Of a DNA stretch of 64,000 nt, positions 16,090-26,000 are shown one piece after another. The position numbers and the translations under genes are program-made. Origin of the DNA: an uncultured Lachnospiraceae bacterium. Its GTDB lineage: Bacteria > Bacillota > Clostridia > Lachnospirales > Lachnospiraceae. Under the pieces are notes generated by a model that was given only the letters and a program-made list of their open reading frames with translations, searched no databases and had not been told where the DNA came from. Position 1 is the first letter of the stretch. Each line of letters begins with the position of its first letter. The stretch is from NCBI GenBank assembly GCA_947626915.1, contig CANQUA010000004.1, forward strand, positions 17,754-81,753. Reading direction: 5' to 3'.

Positions 16090-17073
16090 ATGTCAACCAG
16101 AGATTATACGAAATTGCCCTACATGGTCGGCGGCCTCTTGTATTCGCCGGCTACGAGCAGGGGACTGGCGCAGAAAATAGCGGACGGCCGTTTTCGGTGC
16201 CTTACTTCCATGGCCTTTTGTCTGGAGGATTCGATCCGCGACGAGGCGCTGGAAGCGGCGGAGGCGGAGCTTTGCAATACGCTGGAAGAGATCCGGTCCC
16301 GTCAGATACCCATTGAAAAAATGCCGCTTATCTTTATCCGGATCCGTACCCCCGGGCATATGCGGCACATACATGAGCTGGTGAAGGAGCATTACGATCA
16401 TGTCACCGGTTATATCCTGCCGAAATTTGACTTGTCAAACGGTTTTGAATATAAAAGGCTGGCCGAAGAGATCAATCAGGACCGGGAACAGCCTGTTTTT
16501 GTGATGCCGATTCTGGAGAGCAAGGCGATTGCGGATATAGAAGGGCGGACGAAGACCCTGCTGGAGATCAAAAAGCTTCTGGACAGCATGAAAGACTATG
16601 TGCTGAACGTCCGGGTCGGCGGCAACGATTTCAGCAATCTGTACGGCCTGCGGCGGAGCGCGGAGCAGAACATTTACCAGATCGGCGTGATCCGGGACAT
16701 CCTGGTCGATATCATCAATGTGTTTGCCGCGGACTATGTAGTGTCCGGGCCCGTATGGGAATATTTCGGGACCGACGAGTCGGCGGCGTGGGCTAAGGGG
16801 CTGCGCGCCGAACTGGCCCTGGACCGGCTCAACGGGTTTACGGGGAAAACGGCGATCCACCCGAGCCAGCTTCCGCTGATCTATGAGAGTATGCAGGTCA
16901 GCCGGTCGGATTATGAAGACGCCCTCAGCATCCTGGGCTGGACGTCGGAGTCGCTGGGCGTGAAAAAGAGCGCAGACGGGTCCCGGATGAACGAGGTGAA
17001 GTGCCATACCAAATGGGCTTCGCGGATCGCGACCCTGGGGCAAATCTACGGGATCAGGGAGGAACGGGTTTGA
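16090..17073 (+). CDS. HpcH/HpaI aldolase / citrate-lyase-beta-like enzyme of the Ter metabolite module
   Basis: 327 residues, TIM-barrel CitE-like. Visible elements are CLEDSIRDEALEAAE near residue 47, an arginine-rich FIRIRTP strand, MPILESKAIADIEG, VRVGGNDFSNLYGLRR and GKTAIHPSQLPLIYE near the C-terminus. The acidic metal ligands of the family are present. The family cleaves or forms C-C bonds on acyl-CoA or keto-acid substrates; the substrate in Ter clusters is unknown. It overlaps the next gene by 4 bases (TTGA), so the two are translationally coupled. Confidence 0.85.
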   Translation: MSTRDYTKLPYMVGGLLYSPATSRGLAQKIADGRFRCLTSMAFCLEDSIRDEALEAAEAELCNTLEEIRSRQIPIEKMPLIFIRIRTPGHMRHIHELVKEHYDHVTGYILPKFDLSNGFEYKRLAEEINQDREQPVFVMPILESKAIADIEGRTKTLLEIKKLLDSMKDYVLNVRVGGNDFSNLYGLRRSAEQNIYQIGVIRDILVDIINVFAADYVVSGPVWEYFGTDESAAWAKGLRAELALDRLNGFTGKTAIHPSQLPLIYESMQVSRSDYEDALSILGWTSESLGVKKSADGSRMNEVKCHTKWASRIATLGQIYGIREERV

Positions 17074-18221
17074 GTATTTATACGGCTGAGAATACATTTG
17101 TGCTGGCAAAGCGTTTTCATAATCTGAAGCGGCCTTATCTGCTGGTGAATCCTCTGCAGGCCAAGCATCTGCCGGTGAGCCCTTCGGAGTCGCTGCGGAT
17201 GATGGAGTGCCTGGGGCGGAAGCTGGCGGAGAAATATCCGCAGGCCAGGCTGGTCATCGGGTTTGCCGAGACCGCGACGGCGATCGCGGCAGCAGCGGCC
17301 GGCTGTCTGGGCGAGGGCTGCGTTTACATTCATACCACCAGGGAGGAGGAGACAGGTTCCGCTTCCTGGGTATATTTTAATGAGGAACACAGCCACAGCG
17401 TGGAACAGAAGCTGAGCGGGGACCATCTGCGGGAGTGGATGTCGGCGTCTCCGCAGATTATTTTTATCGACGATGAGCTTTCCACGGGCAAGACGCTGAT
17501 CAATATCGTGGATCAGCTCCGGGAACTTTTTCCGGAAATCGTCGGAAAGGAGATCGTCGCCGCGTCGATCATTAACCGTCTTTCCGCCGCCAATGAGGAA
17601 CGGCTGGCCGCAGCCGGGATCCGGAGCGAGTATCTGGTGAAGCTGCCGGAGCAGGATCTGTCCGCCGCGGTGGCCCGCTATGAGATTTCTGCCGCAGTCC
17701 CCGCCGAAGAGGCCGTTTCGCCGGCAGATTACGAAACGTTCGTTCTGGAACCGTCTCTCATGAATCCCCGGCTTGGCGTCGAGATCGCCCGGTATGGGGC
17801 TCATTGCAGGGAGGAAGCGGACAGAGTGATCGGGTTTCTGGGGGGACAGCGCCTGGAAGGCAGCCGGGTGCTGGTGCTGGGGACGGAGGAATGTATGTAT
17901 CCGGCGCTGGTGCTGGGAAAGATGCTGGAGGACAGGAAGCTGGCGGCTTCCGTGGCCTGCCATGCGACGACCCGCAGCCCGATCGGTATCTGTAAAGACG
18001 CAGGTTATCCGATACAGACGGGTTATAGGTTACAAAGTTTTTACGATCCGGATCGTGTAACCTTTATTTATAACCTGGGTCAGTATGACGCGGCGGTCAT
18101 AGTGACGGATACGCCGGGAGACGACCGGGACGCAGCCGGGTTTCTCGCGGGACTTTTGAAGGCCCGGGGCTGTCCGCTGGTCATTATGGCCGAGGGAGGA
18201 AGGGAACTCCGCCATGTTTAG
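17070..18221 (+). CDS. Phosphoribosyltransferase with C-terminal TRSP domain
   Basis: 383 residues from TTG 17070, chosen because GGGAGG lies 8-14 bases upstream and the TTG overlaps the previous stop. The N-terminal half is an orotate-PRTase-like fold with the PRPP-binding loop IFIDDELSTGKT near residue 135. The C-terminal half contains TTRSPIGI, the motif that names the TRSP domain. Such proteins belong to the proposed nucleoside-like metabolite pathway of Ter systems and would attach a base to phosphoribose. It overlaps the StiP gene by 8 bases. Confidence 0.85.
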   Translation: MSIYTAENTFVLAKRFHNLKRPYLLVNPLQAKHLPVSPSESLRMMECLGRKLAEKYPQARLVIGFAETATAIAAAAAGCLGEGCVYIHTTREEETGSASWVYFNEEHSHSVEQKLSGDHLREWMSASPQIIFIDDELSTGKTLINIVDQLRELFPEIVGKEIVAASIINRLSAANEERLAAAGIRSEYLVKLPEQDLSAAVARYEISAAVPAEEAVSPADYETFVLEPSLMNPRLGVEIARYGAHCREEADRVIGFLGGQRLEGSRVLVLGTEECMYPALVLGKMLEDRKLAASVACHATTRSPIGICKDAGYPIQTGYRLQSFYDPDRVTFIYNLGQYDAAVIVTDTPGDDRDAAGFLAGLLKARGCPLVIMAEGGRELRHV

Positions 18222-19263
18222 CACCTATAAAGAATCGGATGTAACCATCCTTTTGAAAGATATTACCGGCCTGGTGACGCCGCTGGCTACCGGGGAACGG
18301 GAGCGGCTGATCCAGAGCGGCGTCCATTATTCGGAAATGCTCCCGCTCGAATACGTTCCGTCCGACGCCTATCTGAAACTGTTTTTCCAGGCCCTGGATC
18401 TGTATTCCGGGAAAACGGCGGAGGCGGCGGCGCGGGTCGCCGAGAAGATCCGCCGGGAAAAGCAGGGGGAGATCGTGCTGGTTTCCCTGGCCCGCGCGGG
18501 CACGCCCATCGGCATCCTGATCAAACGTTATCTGGAAGCCAGGTATGACCGGCGTGTATTTCATTATACCATTTCCATCATCCGCGGCCGGGGCATCGAC
18601 AAAAACGCGATGAACTATATTCTGGCCAGGCATACTCCGGACAGCATCCAGTTCGTGGACGGATGGACGGGCAAGGGCGCGATCCAGCGGCAGCTAACCG
18701 CGGCCATGGCCGATTATCCCGGCGTCAGCGACGCTCTGGCGGTGCTTTCCGACCCGGCGGGACTGGCGCGGACGGCCGGGACGCGGGACGATTTCCTGAT
18801 CGCCAGTTCCTGCCTGAATTCCACGGTTTCCGGCCTTTTGAGCCGGACCTTTCTGCGGAGCGACATCATCGGGCCGGAGGATTTCCACGGCGCGGCCTTT
18901 TACCGCGAGATGGCCGCGGAGGATCTGACCTACCGGTTCATCGACACGGTGGAGGCCCATTTCCCTGAGACTGCCCCGGAACCGGAGGAGGAACCTGGCC
19001 CAATGGACAGCCTGGACGAGGTGGCGGCGGTCTGCCGTGATTTTCATATCGGCGACATCAACCTGGTCAAGCCCGGCATCGGCGAGGCGACGCGGGTGCT
19101 TCTGCGCCGTATGCCCTGGAAGGTGCTGGTGCGCAGCCTCGACGACGCGGAACACCTGGGGCATCTGTACCAGCTGGCCGCGGAGAAGGGCGTGGAGCTG
19201 GAAGTGTATCCCCTGCGGAATTACCGGGCCTGCGGGCTGATCCGGTCGCTGGCGGATAACTGA
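18214..19263 (+). CDS. StiP-family protein with C-terminal Pelota-like domain
   Basis: 349 residues. The N-terminal ~250 residues match the family annotated as cysteine protease StiP (DVTILLKDITG, SLARAGTPIGILIKRYL, HYTISIIRGRGID, FVDGWTGKGAI). The annotation as a protease is a family label; the fold is also compatible with a PRTase-like enzyme, and I cannot confirm a catalytic dyad. Residues ~275-349 (INLVKPGIGEATRVLLRRMP) resemble an L7Ae/Pelota RNA-binding domain. It is translationally coupled to the PRTase gene. Confidence 0.82.
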   Translation: MFSTYKESDVTILLKDITGLVTPLATGERERLIQSGVHYSEMLPLEYVPSDAYLKLFFQALDLYSGKTAEAAARVAEKIRREKQGEIVLVSLARAGTPIGILIKRYLEARYDRRVFHYTISIIRGRGIDKNAMNYILARHTPDSIQFVDGWTGKGAIQRQLTAAMADYPGVSDALAVLSDPAGLARTAGTRDDFLIASSCLNSTVSGLLSRTFLRSDIIGPEDFHGAAFYREMAAEDLTYRFIDTVEAHFPETAPEPEEEPGPMDSLDEVAAVCRDFHIGDINLVKPGIGEATRVLLRRMPWKVLVRSLDDAEHLGHLYQLAAEKGVELEVYPLRNYRACGLIRSLADN

Positions 19264-19336
19264 GCCTGACATGGAGAGAGAATGCTGAAAAGTCACACAG
19301 CCGCTCCACGCTATTCCGAACAAAACAAACAGAAAG

Positions 19337-19469
19337 AAGGGGCTGCTGCAAAATAGAATGATGCAAAAAACGCCAAATATTCAGCGGGAGAGAGCACGAA
19401 TGCTTCATGTTTTCCCCCGCTATTTTTATATGGCCCATTTCCACAAACCATATTTTGAAGCAGCCCCTT
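19337..19469. mobile_element. MITE-like element, complete copy
   Basis: AAGGGGCTGCTGCAAAAT (19337-19354) is repeated inverted at 19452-19469 with one mismatch. The 133-base element holds no gene. It contains an internal hairpin (AGCGGGAGAGAGCA pairing with TGTTTTCCCCCGCT, then ATTTTT) that could also end transcription of the ter operon. The left arm and hairpin recur at 63526-63617. Terminal repeats without coding capacity fit a non-autonomous transposable element. No target duplication is evident. Confidence 0.65.
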
Positions 19470-19793
19470 TTATTCGGCATAGACTGGGAATAATTTGATT
19501 AACCGTCTTAAAGTACAATGGATTTCTTCCCATTCGAGTGGTATGATATTACATGCCGGGCGGACAACTATCCGGCGGAATCCGGATTTAACGATACTGA
19601 TTTTTACAAAATCGGGTGTCTTAACTTGCATTTTTTGATGAAACTGTGTCATACGAAAGCCGAGGTCTTGATGGAGGGCGTTCTATGGATTTGTTCATCA
19701 GGGAGAACGGCCTAAAGAATCGTCTCCGTTTTTATGAACGGTTCTGCCAGTCTGAAAGCAGTCGGCCGTGTCAAATGTCTTAAAATAACAGCA
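19470..19793. other. Non-coding, lower-GC stretch
   Basis: 324 bases between the MITE-like element and the membrane-protein gene. I see no convincing gene, RNA or promoter; base composition is clearly lower in GC than the ter genes. Confidence 0.5.
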
Positions 19794-20240
19794 TTATTCC
19801 CGCAGCGATTGCGGAATAGTACCAAACCATTTACCGATCATCACTTTCACCGGAATATATGGTTTTAAGTCTTCTGTACCTGGAATTTCCCACGCTTTCG
19901 TTTTGCCAACCCAATACCAATCGATGAAGAAGCGGTCGAATAACCCTTGAATCCACAAAATGATCGACATTTGCCAGAAACCGTCCCAAAATCCAGTCAC
20001 GCCGTTGATTCCGTATACCATCAGCGGAGGCAAAACGAACAGCGGCACGAACATTGCGATACTGCAAAAAACATAGTTCCTGCGGATCTTATCTTTGCTG
20101 GTAAGGCCAAGTTCCACCGCCCGCTGCTGCACATCTTTTTCATACAATAAAACCAATCCGACAGGACCGTTGGCAATACCGGTCACGCATACAATTAAAA
20201 GCACAAAACACATTACAATGCCTTCAAGGATAAGAATCAT
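19794..20240 (-). CDS. Small multi-pass membrane protein of unknown function
   Basis: 148 residues from the ATG at 20240, preferred because AAGGAG lies 9 bases upstream; an ATG three codons earlier abuts the Shine-Dalgarno sequence. Three hydrophobic segments are visible (ILILEGIVMCFVLLIVCVTG, the FVPLFVLPPLMVYGI region and the MSIILWIQGLFDRFF region). A basic/acidic juxtamembrane loop (YEKDVQQRAVELG) separates the first two. I do not recognise the family. It lies 28 bases after the deaminase gene and shares its low GC, so both probably arrived together. Confidence 0.65.
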   Translation of the reverse strand: MILILEGIVMCFVLLIVCVTGIANGPVGLVLLYEKDVQQRAVELGLTSKDKIRRNYVFCSIAMFVPLFVLPPLMVYGINGVTGFWDGFWQMSIILWIQGLFDRFFIDWYWVGKTKAWEIPGTEDLKPYIPVKVMIGKWFGTIPQSLRE

Positions 20241-20268
20241 AGGAAGCATCTCCTTACTAATATTGAAA

Positions 20269-20679
20269 TCAACAAACGGCAGGCTGCCAGGCAAACGGCA
20301 GCAGATCCCGTGCTTTCACTTTGATGAGATTTCCGTTTTCATCGTTTACGATCACTTTTATATCAGGACAATATTCAAAAAGCATCTGCCGGCAATTCCC
20401 GCAGGGCGGGATAACGCAATTTAAGTGTTTTTCGTGAACGGCTACGATTGTGTCAAATTCCCGCTCTCCATTGGAAATTGCAATGCCTATGGTAACATAT
20501 TCCGCGCAGGAACCGTGGATTCCGTCGCAATTAACTCCTTTATAAATGCTGCCGTTTTTGCAGAGAATTGCACAGCCGACCGTATGATTGCAGACCCCAT
20601 CGTCAAAATTCATTTTTAATACGCCGAGAGCAATTTCAATCAATTTTCTGTCATCATCATTTAATTTGTATCTTCGCAT
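20269..20679 (-). CDS. Cytidine-deaminase-fold enzyme, blasticidin-S-deaminase-like
   Basis: 136 residues with the zinc site CAEY (Cys and catalytic Glu, near residues 58-59) and PCGNCRQ near residue 92. It is shorter than and unlike housekeeping Cdd at several points. The stretches NGEREFDTIVAV and PCGNCRQMLFEYCPD, and the NGNLIKVKARDLLP ending, resemble from memory the Bacillus cereus blasticidin S deaminase BSR. It would hydrolytically remove an amino group from a cytosine-type base. It has its own promoter (20728-20756) and lower GC than its surroundings. Confidence 0.8.
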   Translation of the reverse strand: MRRYKLNDDDRKLIEIALGVLKMNFDDGVCNHTVGCAILCKNGSIYKGVNCDGIHGSCAEYVTIGIAISNGEREFDTIVAVHEKHLNCVIPPCGNCRQMLFEYCPDIKVIVNDENGNLIKVKARDLLPFAWQPAVC

Positions 20680-20727
20680 TTCGCTGACCTCTGAATCCCG
20701 ATCGTTTCTTCTTGTAACGGTAATGCC

Positions 20728-20756
20728 ATTATACTACGCGGATTTGTGGACTGCAA
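20728..20756 (-). promoter_or_regulatory. Promoter of the deaminase/membrane-protein pair
   Basis: Read on the minus strand: TTGCAG, 17 bases, TATAAT, then about 48 bases to the start codon. Confidence 0.65.
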
Positions 20757-20870
20757 TGCCGGGGAGTCTGATTTATTTGCTGAGCAATTTGAAATTTTAA
20801 ATTCCGGACGGCCGTTCCTGCCGCCGCAGGTCGTTTTTGAAAATAATCCGGAAAACGTGGAGAATTCCCA

Positions 20871-20899
20871 ATGACAGACACGGCAAAATTTGCTATAAT
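20871..20899 (+). promoter_or_regulatory. Promoter of the ATP-grasp/HAD/protease part of the Ter island
   Basis: ATGACA at 20871-20876, 17 bases, TATAAT at 20894-20899. The leader of ~150 bases holds two GC-rich hairpins (one with GCGGGAA/TTTCCCGC). It is divergent from the deaminase promoter. Confidence 0.65.
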
Positions 20900-21058
20900 A
20901 GAGCCGCTTGCTTCTGTATGGGAGAAGCGGCCACCCCGCGGGAACATTTCCCGCAGCAAGCGATTGAGAAAACGCGATTACGCTGAAACATGCTGCTGCC
21001 GCCAGCATATGAGAAAACGGGGCGCGTGAAAAAACGGCGGCAGGAAAAGGAGAGAAAA

Positions 21059-22057
21059 ATGACTCGAATCTGGTTCAATCACTGGTTTAGTACTGTATAC
21101 AATGTGATCAGCATGCTCCGGGCGGAGAACCCGGATTTTCAGATCATCGGCAGCAATGAGCATCCGGAATCGCCGATCATGACGGTCTGCGACGAATGGT
21201 ATCAGGAGCCTGTGCTGAACAGCGAGGATTATGTGGAATTCTGCCTGGATTTCTGCAAAAAACATGAGATCGACGTGTTCCTGCCCCGCCGGGAAATGGT
21301 GGCCATCAGCCGGAACAAGGACCGTTTCGTTCGGGCCGGCGTGAAGGTGATGGTGGACGATTACCGGTACGTATCGGTGTTAAACGATAAAGACAGGGCG
21401 TACCAGGCGTTCCGCGCAGAGGGTATAGGTTACGTGCCGGACTACTACATGATCTCGAACGCCGAGGAGTTCCGGGCTGCCTACGAAAAATTGCTGGAGA
21501 AATATAAGTGGATCTGCTTTAAATTCGTCAAGGACGAAGGCGGAAAGAGCTACCGCCTGATCGACAACAGCCCCAAGGGCTTCGCGTCCCTGTATAAACG
21601 GCAGACTACGCGGATGAGCTTCGACGCGGCTTACGAGGTGCTGTCGGAAAAAGAAAGCTTCTCGCCGATGATGGTCATGCCCTATCTGCCGGGGGAGGAG
21701 ACCAGCGTGGACTGTCTGATGACCTCCCGGGGGCTGATCGCGATCCCGCGGGTCAAGGGCGCGACCCGGATCGAGAAGGTGCGTTACGACAAAGAAATCC
21801 TGGATATCTGTTATCATTTTTATGAGAAGTTCCCGATGGAGCAGCCCTGCAACGTCCAGCTGAAATATCTGGACGGGGTGCCGTATCTTCTGGAGGTCAA
21901 TACCAGAATGTCCGGCGGAGTCCAGATGTCCTGCGCCGCCACCGGCGTGAATATCCCGGACATTGCGGTGAATAAGCTGCTGGGGATCGAGAAGCCCTGG
22001 TTCAACGATATGCAGGAGAAGAGCGTCACCCATGTGGAAGTGCCGGTGGTGCTTTAA
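21059..22057 (+). CDS. ATP-grasp enzyme of the Ter metabolite module
   Basis: 332 residues from ATG 21059, behind AAAAGGAGA. A PreATP-grasp N-terminal domain is followed by an ATP-grasp fold (ICFKFVKDEGGKSYR, MPYLPGEETSVDCL, QLKYLDGVPYLLEVNTRMSGGVQ). The EVNTR metal-binding motif lies near residue 282. The fold is carbamoyl-phosphate-synthetase-like. Such enzymes join a carboxylate to an amine or thiol through an acyl-phosphate; the substrates here are unknown. It is coupled to the HAD gene 14 bases downstream. Confidence 0.85.
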   Translation: MTRIWFNHWFSTVYNVISMLRAENPDFQIIGSNEHPESPIMTVCDEWYQEPVLNSEDYVEFCLDFCKKHEIDVFLPRREMVAISRNKDRFVRAGVKVMVDDYRYVSVLNDKDRAYQAFRAEGIGYVPDYYMISNAEEFRAAYEKLLEKYKWICFKFVKDEGGKSYRLIDNSPKGFASLYKRQTTRMSFDAAYEVLSEKESFSPMMVMPYLPGEETSVDCLMTSRGLIAIPRVKGATRIEKVRYDKEILDICYHFYEKFPMEQPCNVQLKYLDGVPYLLEVNTRMSGGVQMSCAATGVNIPDIAVNKLLGIEKPWFNDMQEKSVTHVEVPVVL

Positions 22058-22071
22058 GCGGGAGGCAGGCG

Positions 22072-22839
22072 TTGGTTCATTTTTTTTCAGATCTGGATAA
22101 TACGCTGATCTATTCTCACAGGCATGCCCTTCCCGGCGCGCGGCTGGCGGCGGAATGGCTGGACGGGCGGGAACAGAGCTATATGACGAAGAAAAGCTTC
22201 GACTTCCTTGCGGAGAACGTCGGGCACGGCCTGGAACTGATTCCTGTGACGACCAGGACGGAGGCCCAGTATGAGAGACTGGGGGATACGCTGGGACGTC
22301 TGGGCGTTCGTTCCGCGCTGGTGTGCAACGGCGGCGTCCTGCTGGAGGACGGGCAGGTCCGGGAGGACTGGCTTTGGGATACGTTCGCGCTCGCGGAGAG
22401 AGAACTGCGCGAACTGCCCGCGGCGGTGGAGTGGCTGCGGGAGCGTGTTCCGGACCGGGAGCTTCATACGGCCAGGGAACTGATGGTTTATGTCCGGGCG
22501 GAGGATCCTCCCGCGGCGGCTGCGGAGCTTAAGTATGCGGTCGGGGGGCTGCCCCTGAACGTTTATTTTGACAGCCGGAAGGTCTACTGCCTGCCGGCGT
22601 CTGTCAATAAAGGGGCGGCGTTAAAACGATGGATGGAATATAAAAGAATTTCCCGTGCCGCGGCGGCCGGGGACAGTGTTCCGGACATTCCGATGCTGGA
22701 GGAGGCGGACCTGGCTTTTATGCCGGAAGCGCTGGCCGGGCTGGTCCGGAATCCCCGGAAAAGAGCGGCGGGCGGGAACGGATGTTTCGCGGATTTTATC
22801 TGTGAGGAACTGAAAAAAGAAATAGAAATGTATGGTTAG
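22072..22839 (+). CDS. HAD-superfamily phosphatase of the Ter metabolite module
   Basis: 255 residues from TTG 22072, with GGGAGG upstream. The HAD nucleophile motif is FFSDLDNTLIYS. The conserved Thr (VTTRT), the Lys in SVNKGAALKRW and the acidic GDSVPDIPML loop complete the active site. The cap pattern is like the Cof/SPP type. It probably dephosphorylates the product of the neighbouring ATP-grasp/PRTase enzymes. Confidence 0.85.
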   Translation: MVHFFSDLDNTLIYSHRHALPGARLAAEWLDGREQSYMTKKSFDFLAENVGHGLELIPVTTRTEAQYERLGDTLGRLGVRSALVCNGGVLLEDGQVREDWLWDTFALAERELRELPAAVEWLRERVPDRELHTARELMVYVRAEDPPAAAAELKYAVGGLPLNVYFDSRKVYCLPASVNKGAALKRWMEYKRISRAAAAGDSVPDIPMLEEADLAFMPEALAGLVRNPRKRAAGGNGCFADFICEELKKEIEMYG

Positions 22840-23029
22840 AAACCGGTTCCCGGGAAGCGTCTGAGGGACTTCCGCCGGATCCCGAAAAAAGCACGGCGGA
22901 AATGGGCGGCGGTTTGTTCCGCGGTTCTCCGCGGCGGGGGACGGCGGAAAAGCCGGGAGGCGATAGACGGCAGAATCGACCGGAAAAATCCGGACGGGGG
23001 GACCGGCTGCCGGAGAGGAGGCAAAGAGA

Positions 23030-26000
23030 ATGGATCTGTCATTGTCGATGCAGTTTGTGCGGATGCGGGCGGAGGCGGAGGTCAAGGCCGCCCATTCGGA
23101 AACGGTGGGCGCGGAACATATTTTTCTCGGCCTTTTAAAGCTGGCGGAGCTGCGGGCGGAAGAAATATTTAACGCGCCCGAGTTTATTTTAAAGGCGATC
23201 GACGAGGATATCGCGGTCATCCGGGAGTTGTTTGCCGCGTCCCAGATCGATACGACCAGGACCAGGGCGCTTCTGCGGTACCTGGTTAGTTCCGGCAGGC
23301 CCTCGGGCGGGGATCGGGCCGACGCGTGCTGCGAAATGGCGGCGGAGCGGGCGGCCGGGCGCGGCGCGAACGTGATCTGGGCCCAGGATGTGCTGGCGGT
23401 GCTGATGGAGCATCCCACGGACATGCTCCTTCAGGTGTGTCCGTTCCAGCGGGACGGCCGGATCGTAAAAGCCGAGGAACCGCCCCGGGAAACAGAGGCT
23501 GCGGATGAGATGAGCCGGGATTTCCTGCCGGAGCTGACCAACCGGATCCGGCGGATGCGCGCGCAGCTGCTTTCAAATGTTTTCGGCCAGGACCATGTGG
23601 TTCACGCGTTTGCCGAGGGGATGTTCGCAGCGGAGGTTCTGGCCGCCAGCGATGAGAAACGCCGCCGGCCGCGGGCAATTTTCGTTTTTGCGGGACCGCC
23701 CGGCGTGGGCAAGACATTCCTGGCGGAACAGGCGGCGGAGGCGCTGGAGATCCCGTATAAGCGCTTCGATATGTCCGGTTTCGCGGACCATCAGGCTTAT
23801 ACGGCGCTGGTGGGGTTTGAGAAGAGCTATCAGGGCGCGAAGCAGGGGACGCTGACCGGATTTGTCAGGGAAAATCCTCACAGCATTCTGTTGTTCGACG
23901 AGATCGAAAAAGCGCATATCAATACGATCAATCTGTTCCTGCAGATATTGGACGCCGGACGGCTCAATGACCGGTATCTGGACGAGGATATCAGCTTCCG
24001 GGACACGATCATTATTTTTACGAGCAACGCCTGCAAAACGTTGTATGACGGCGAGGCCGGGGAGAATGCGGCCGGCATTCCCCGCAAGACGATCCTGAAC
24101 GCCCTGGAGACGGAGATGAATCCCCAGACCGGCCAGCCGTTTTTCCCTGCCACGATCACCAGCCGGATGGCGACGGGCTGGCCGCTGCTGTTTAATCATC
24201 TGCAGGCCCACCATCTGGAAAAGATCAGCGGGAGCGAGCTGAACCGGGTCTGCGGCCTGTTCGAGCGCCAGTACGGCATCCGGGTCCGTTATGACGAATT
24301 GGTTCCCACGGCGCTTCTTTTGCAGGAAGGAGGCCAGGCGGACGCCAGGACGCTGCGGGCCCGGACGGAGTTATTCTTCAAGAATGAGATCTTCAAGGTG
24401 TGCAGGCTCTGGGGAGAAAACAATTTCGCCGCAGCGCTGAAACAGATCCAAAGCGTCCGTTTTTCCGTGGAGACGAGTAAATTCACGCCGGAGATCCGGC
24501 CGCTGTTTGAATGCGGCGAGAAGCCGGAGATCCTGCTTTACGGCAGCCGGGAATTTGCGGACCGCTGCCGGAAGGAACTGGAAGGGTACGTGATCTATCA
24601 TGCTCAGAATATCCGGCTGGCCATGGATATCCTGGGAGAAAAGGACATTCGTCTGGCCCTGATCGACATTGCCGGGCGGAGTCATGAGACGGAAAATTCC
24701 CAGGGGCTGTATTCGACGCTGGTTTCGGGTCAGTACAGCGTTCTGCTGAATCGGGCGGAGGGGGCTTTCGATTACGCGTCCATGTCGGCAGGGGCCATTC
24801 ACGACGGGACCCATTTGTTCCGCAGCATCCATGAACGGATGCCGGAGCTGCCGGTGTACCTGCTGGAGACGGAGGAATTCCCTATTGATTCGGAGCTGGA
24901 AATGAGCTTCGTCCGGGCCGGAGTCCGCGGCAAGCTGGTGGAGCCGAAAGACGATTTTTCGGTATTTGAGGATATGCTGGCTTCCATCTGCCGGGAACTC
25001 TATATTCAGAGCGTGGCGGTCCGGATGGGGACGGAAAGAAAGGCCTTGTATTTTGAAACGGCGCCCAGGCTTTCTGCGGATCAGTCGGAGGTCGAGATCC
25101 GGATCCGGGATTTTTCGATCAAGAGGGCCCTGGCGGCGGATGACATGGACAGCGTGCTGGATGATATCGAGAAGCCGTCCACCCGTTTTTCCGATGTAAT
25201 CGGCGCGCAGGAGGCGAAGGAAGAGCTGCAGTTCTTCATCGATTATCTGAAGAACCCCAGGCGCTTTACGGCGCAGGGGGTGCAGCCGCCAAAAGGAGTG
25301 CTGCTTTACGGACCTCCCGGCACGGGCAAGACCATGCTGGCCAGGGCCATGGCCGGGGAGAGCGACGTGACCTTTATTCCCTGCGTGGCGACCGGGTTTG
25401 TCACCAAATATCAGGGCAGCGGCCCGGAGGCGATCCGGACCTTGTTCAAGAGGGCCCGCCGGTACGCGCCCGCGGTCATCTTCATCGACGAGATCGACGC
25501 CATCGGCCGAAAACGCGGCCAGGTCAACTCGGGGCACGGGGAGGAAATGGCCCTGAATGCGCTCCTGGCGGAGATGGACGGCTTTTCTGTGGATCCCAAA
25601 CGGCCCGTATTTTTGCTGGCCGCGACGAATTTCGAGATTGAGGAGGGACAAGGCGGACTGGGCGTCATTGATCCGGCCCTGGCCCGCCGGTTCGACTGCA
25701 AGATCCTGGTCGATCTGCCGACGGCGGAGGAGCGGGAGCTGTTCATTCGGGCGGCCCTGGCGAAGGTGAAGCTGCATCTCGTCAGCGAGGGAATGATCAA
25801 GCGGCTGGCGGCCCGTTCCATGGGCATGAGTCCGGCCAGCCTTTCCGCGGTCATGGAAACGGCTAACCGGATGGTGCTGAAGGAACGGTCCATTCTGGAG
25901 GATTCGACGCTGGACGAGGCGTTTGAACTGACGAAACATGGTTCAAAGAAGGAATGGGGCTATGAATATCTGGAGCGGATCGCCAGGCATGAGTCCGGCC

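Noticed and set aside
19337..19469. Insertion sequence with transposase
   Set aside because: The element is 133 bases and contains no coding frame; at most it is non-autonomous.
24371..25939. A 522-codon antisense frame opposite the hybrid protease
   Set aside because: Compositionally an antisense artefact; the + strand carries clear AAA+ motifs.
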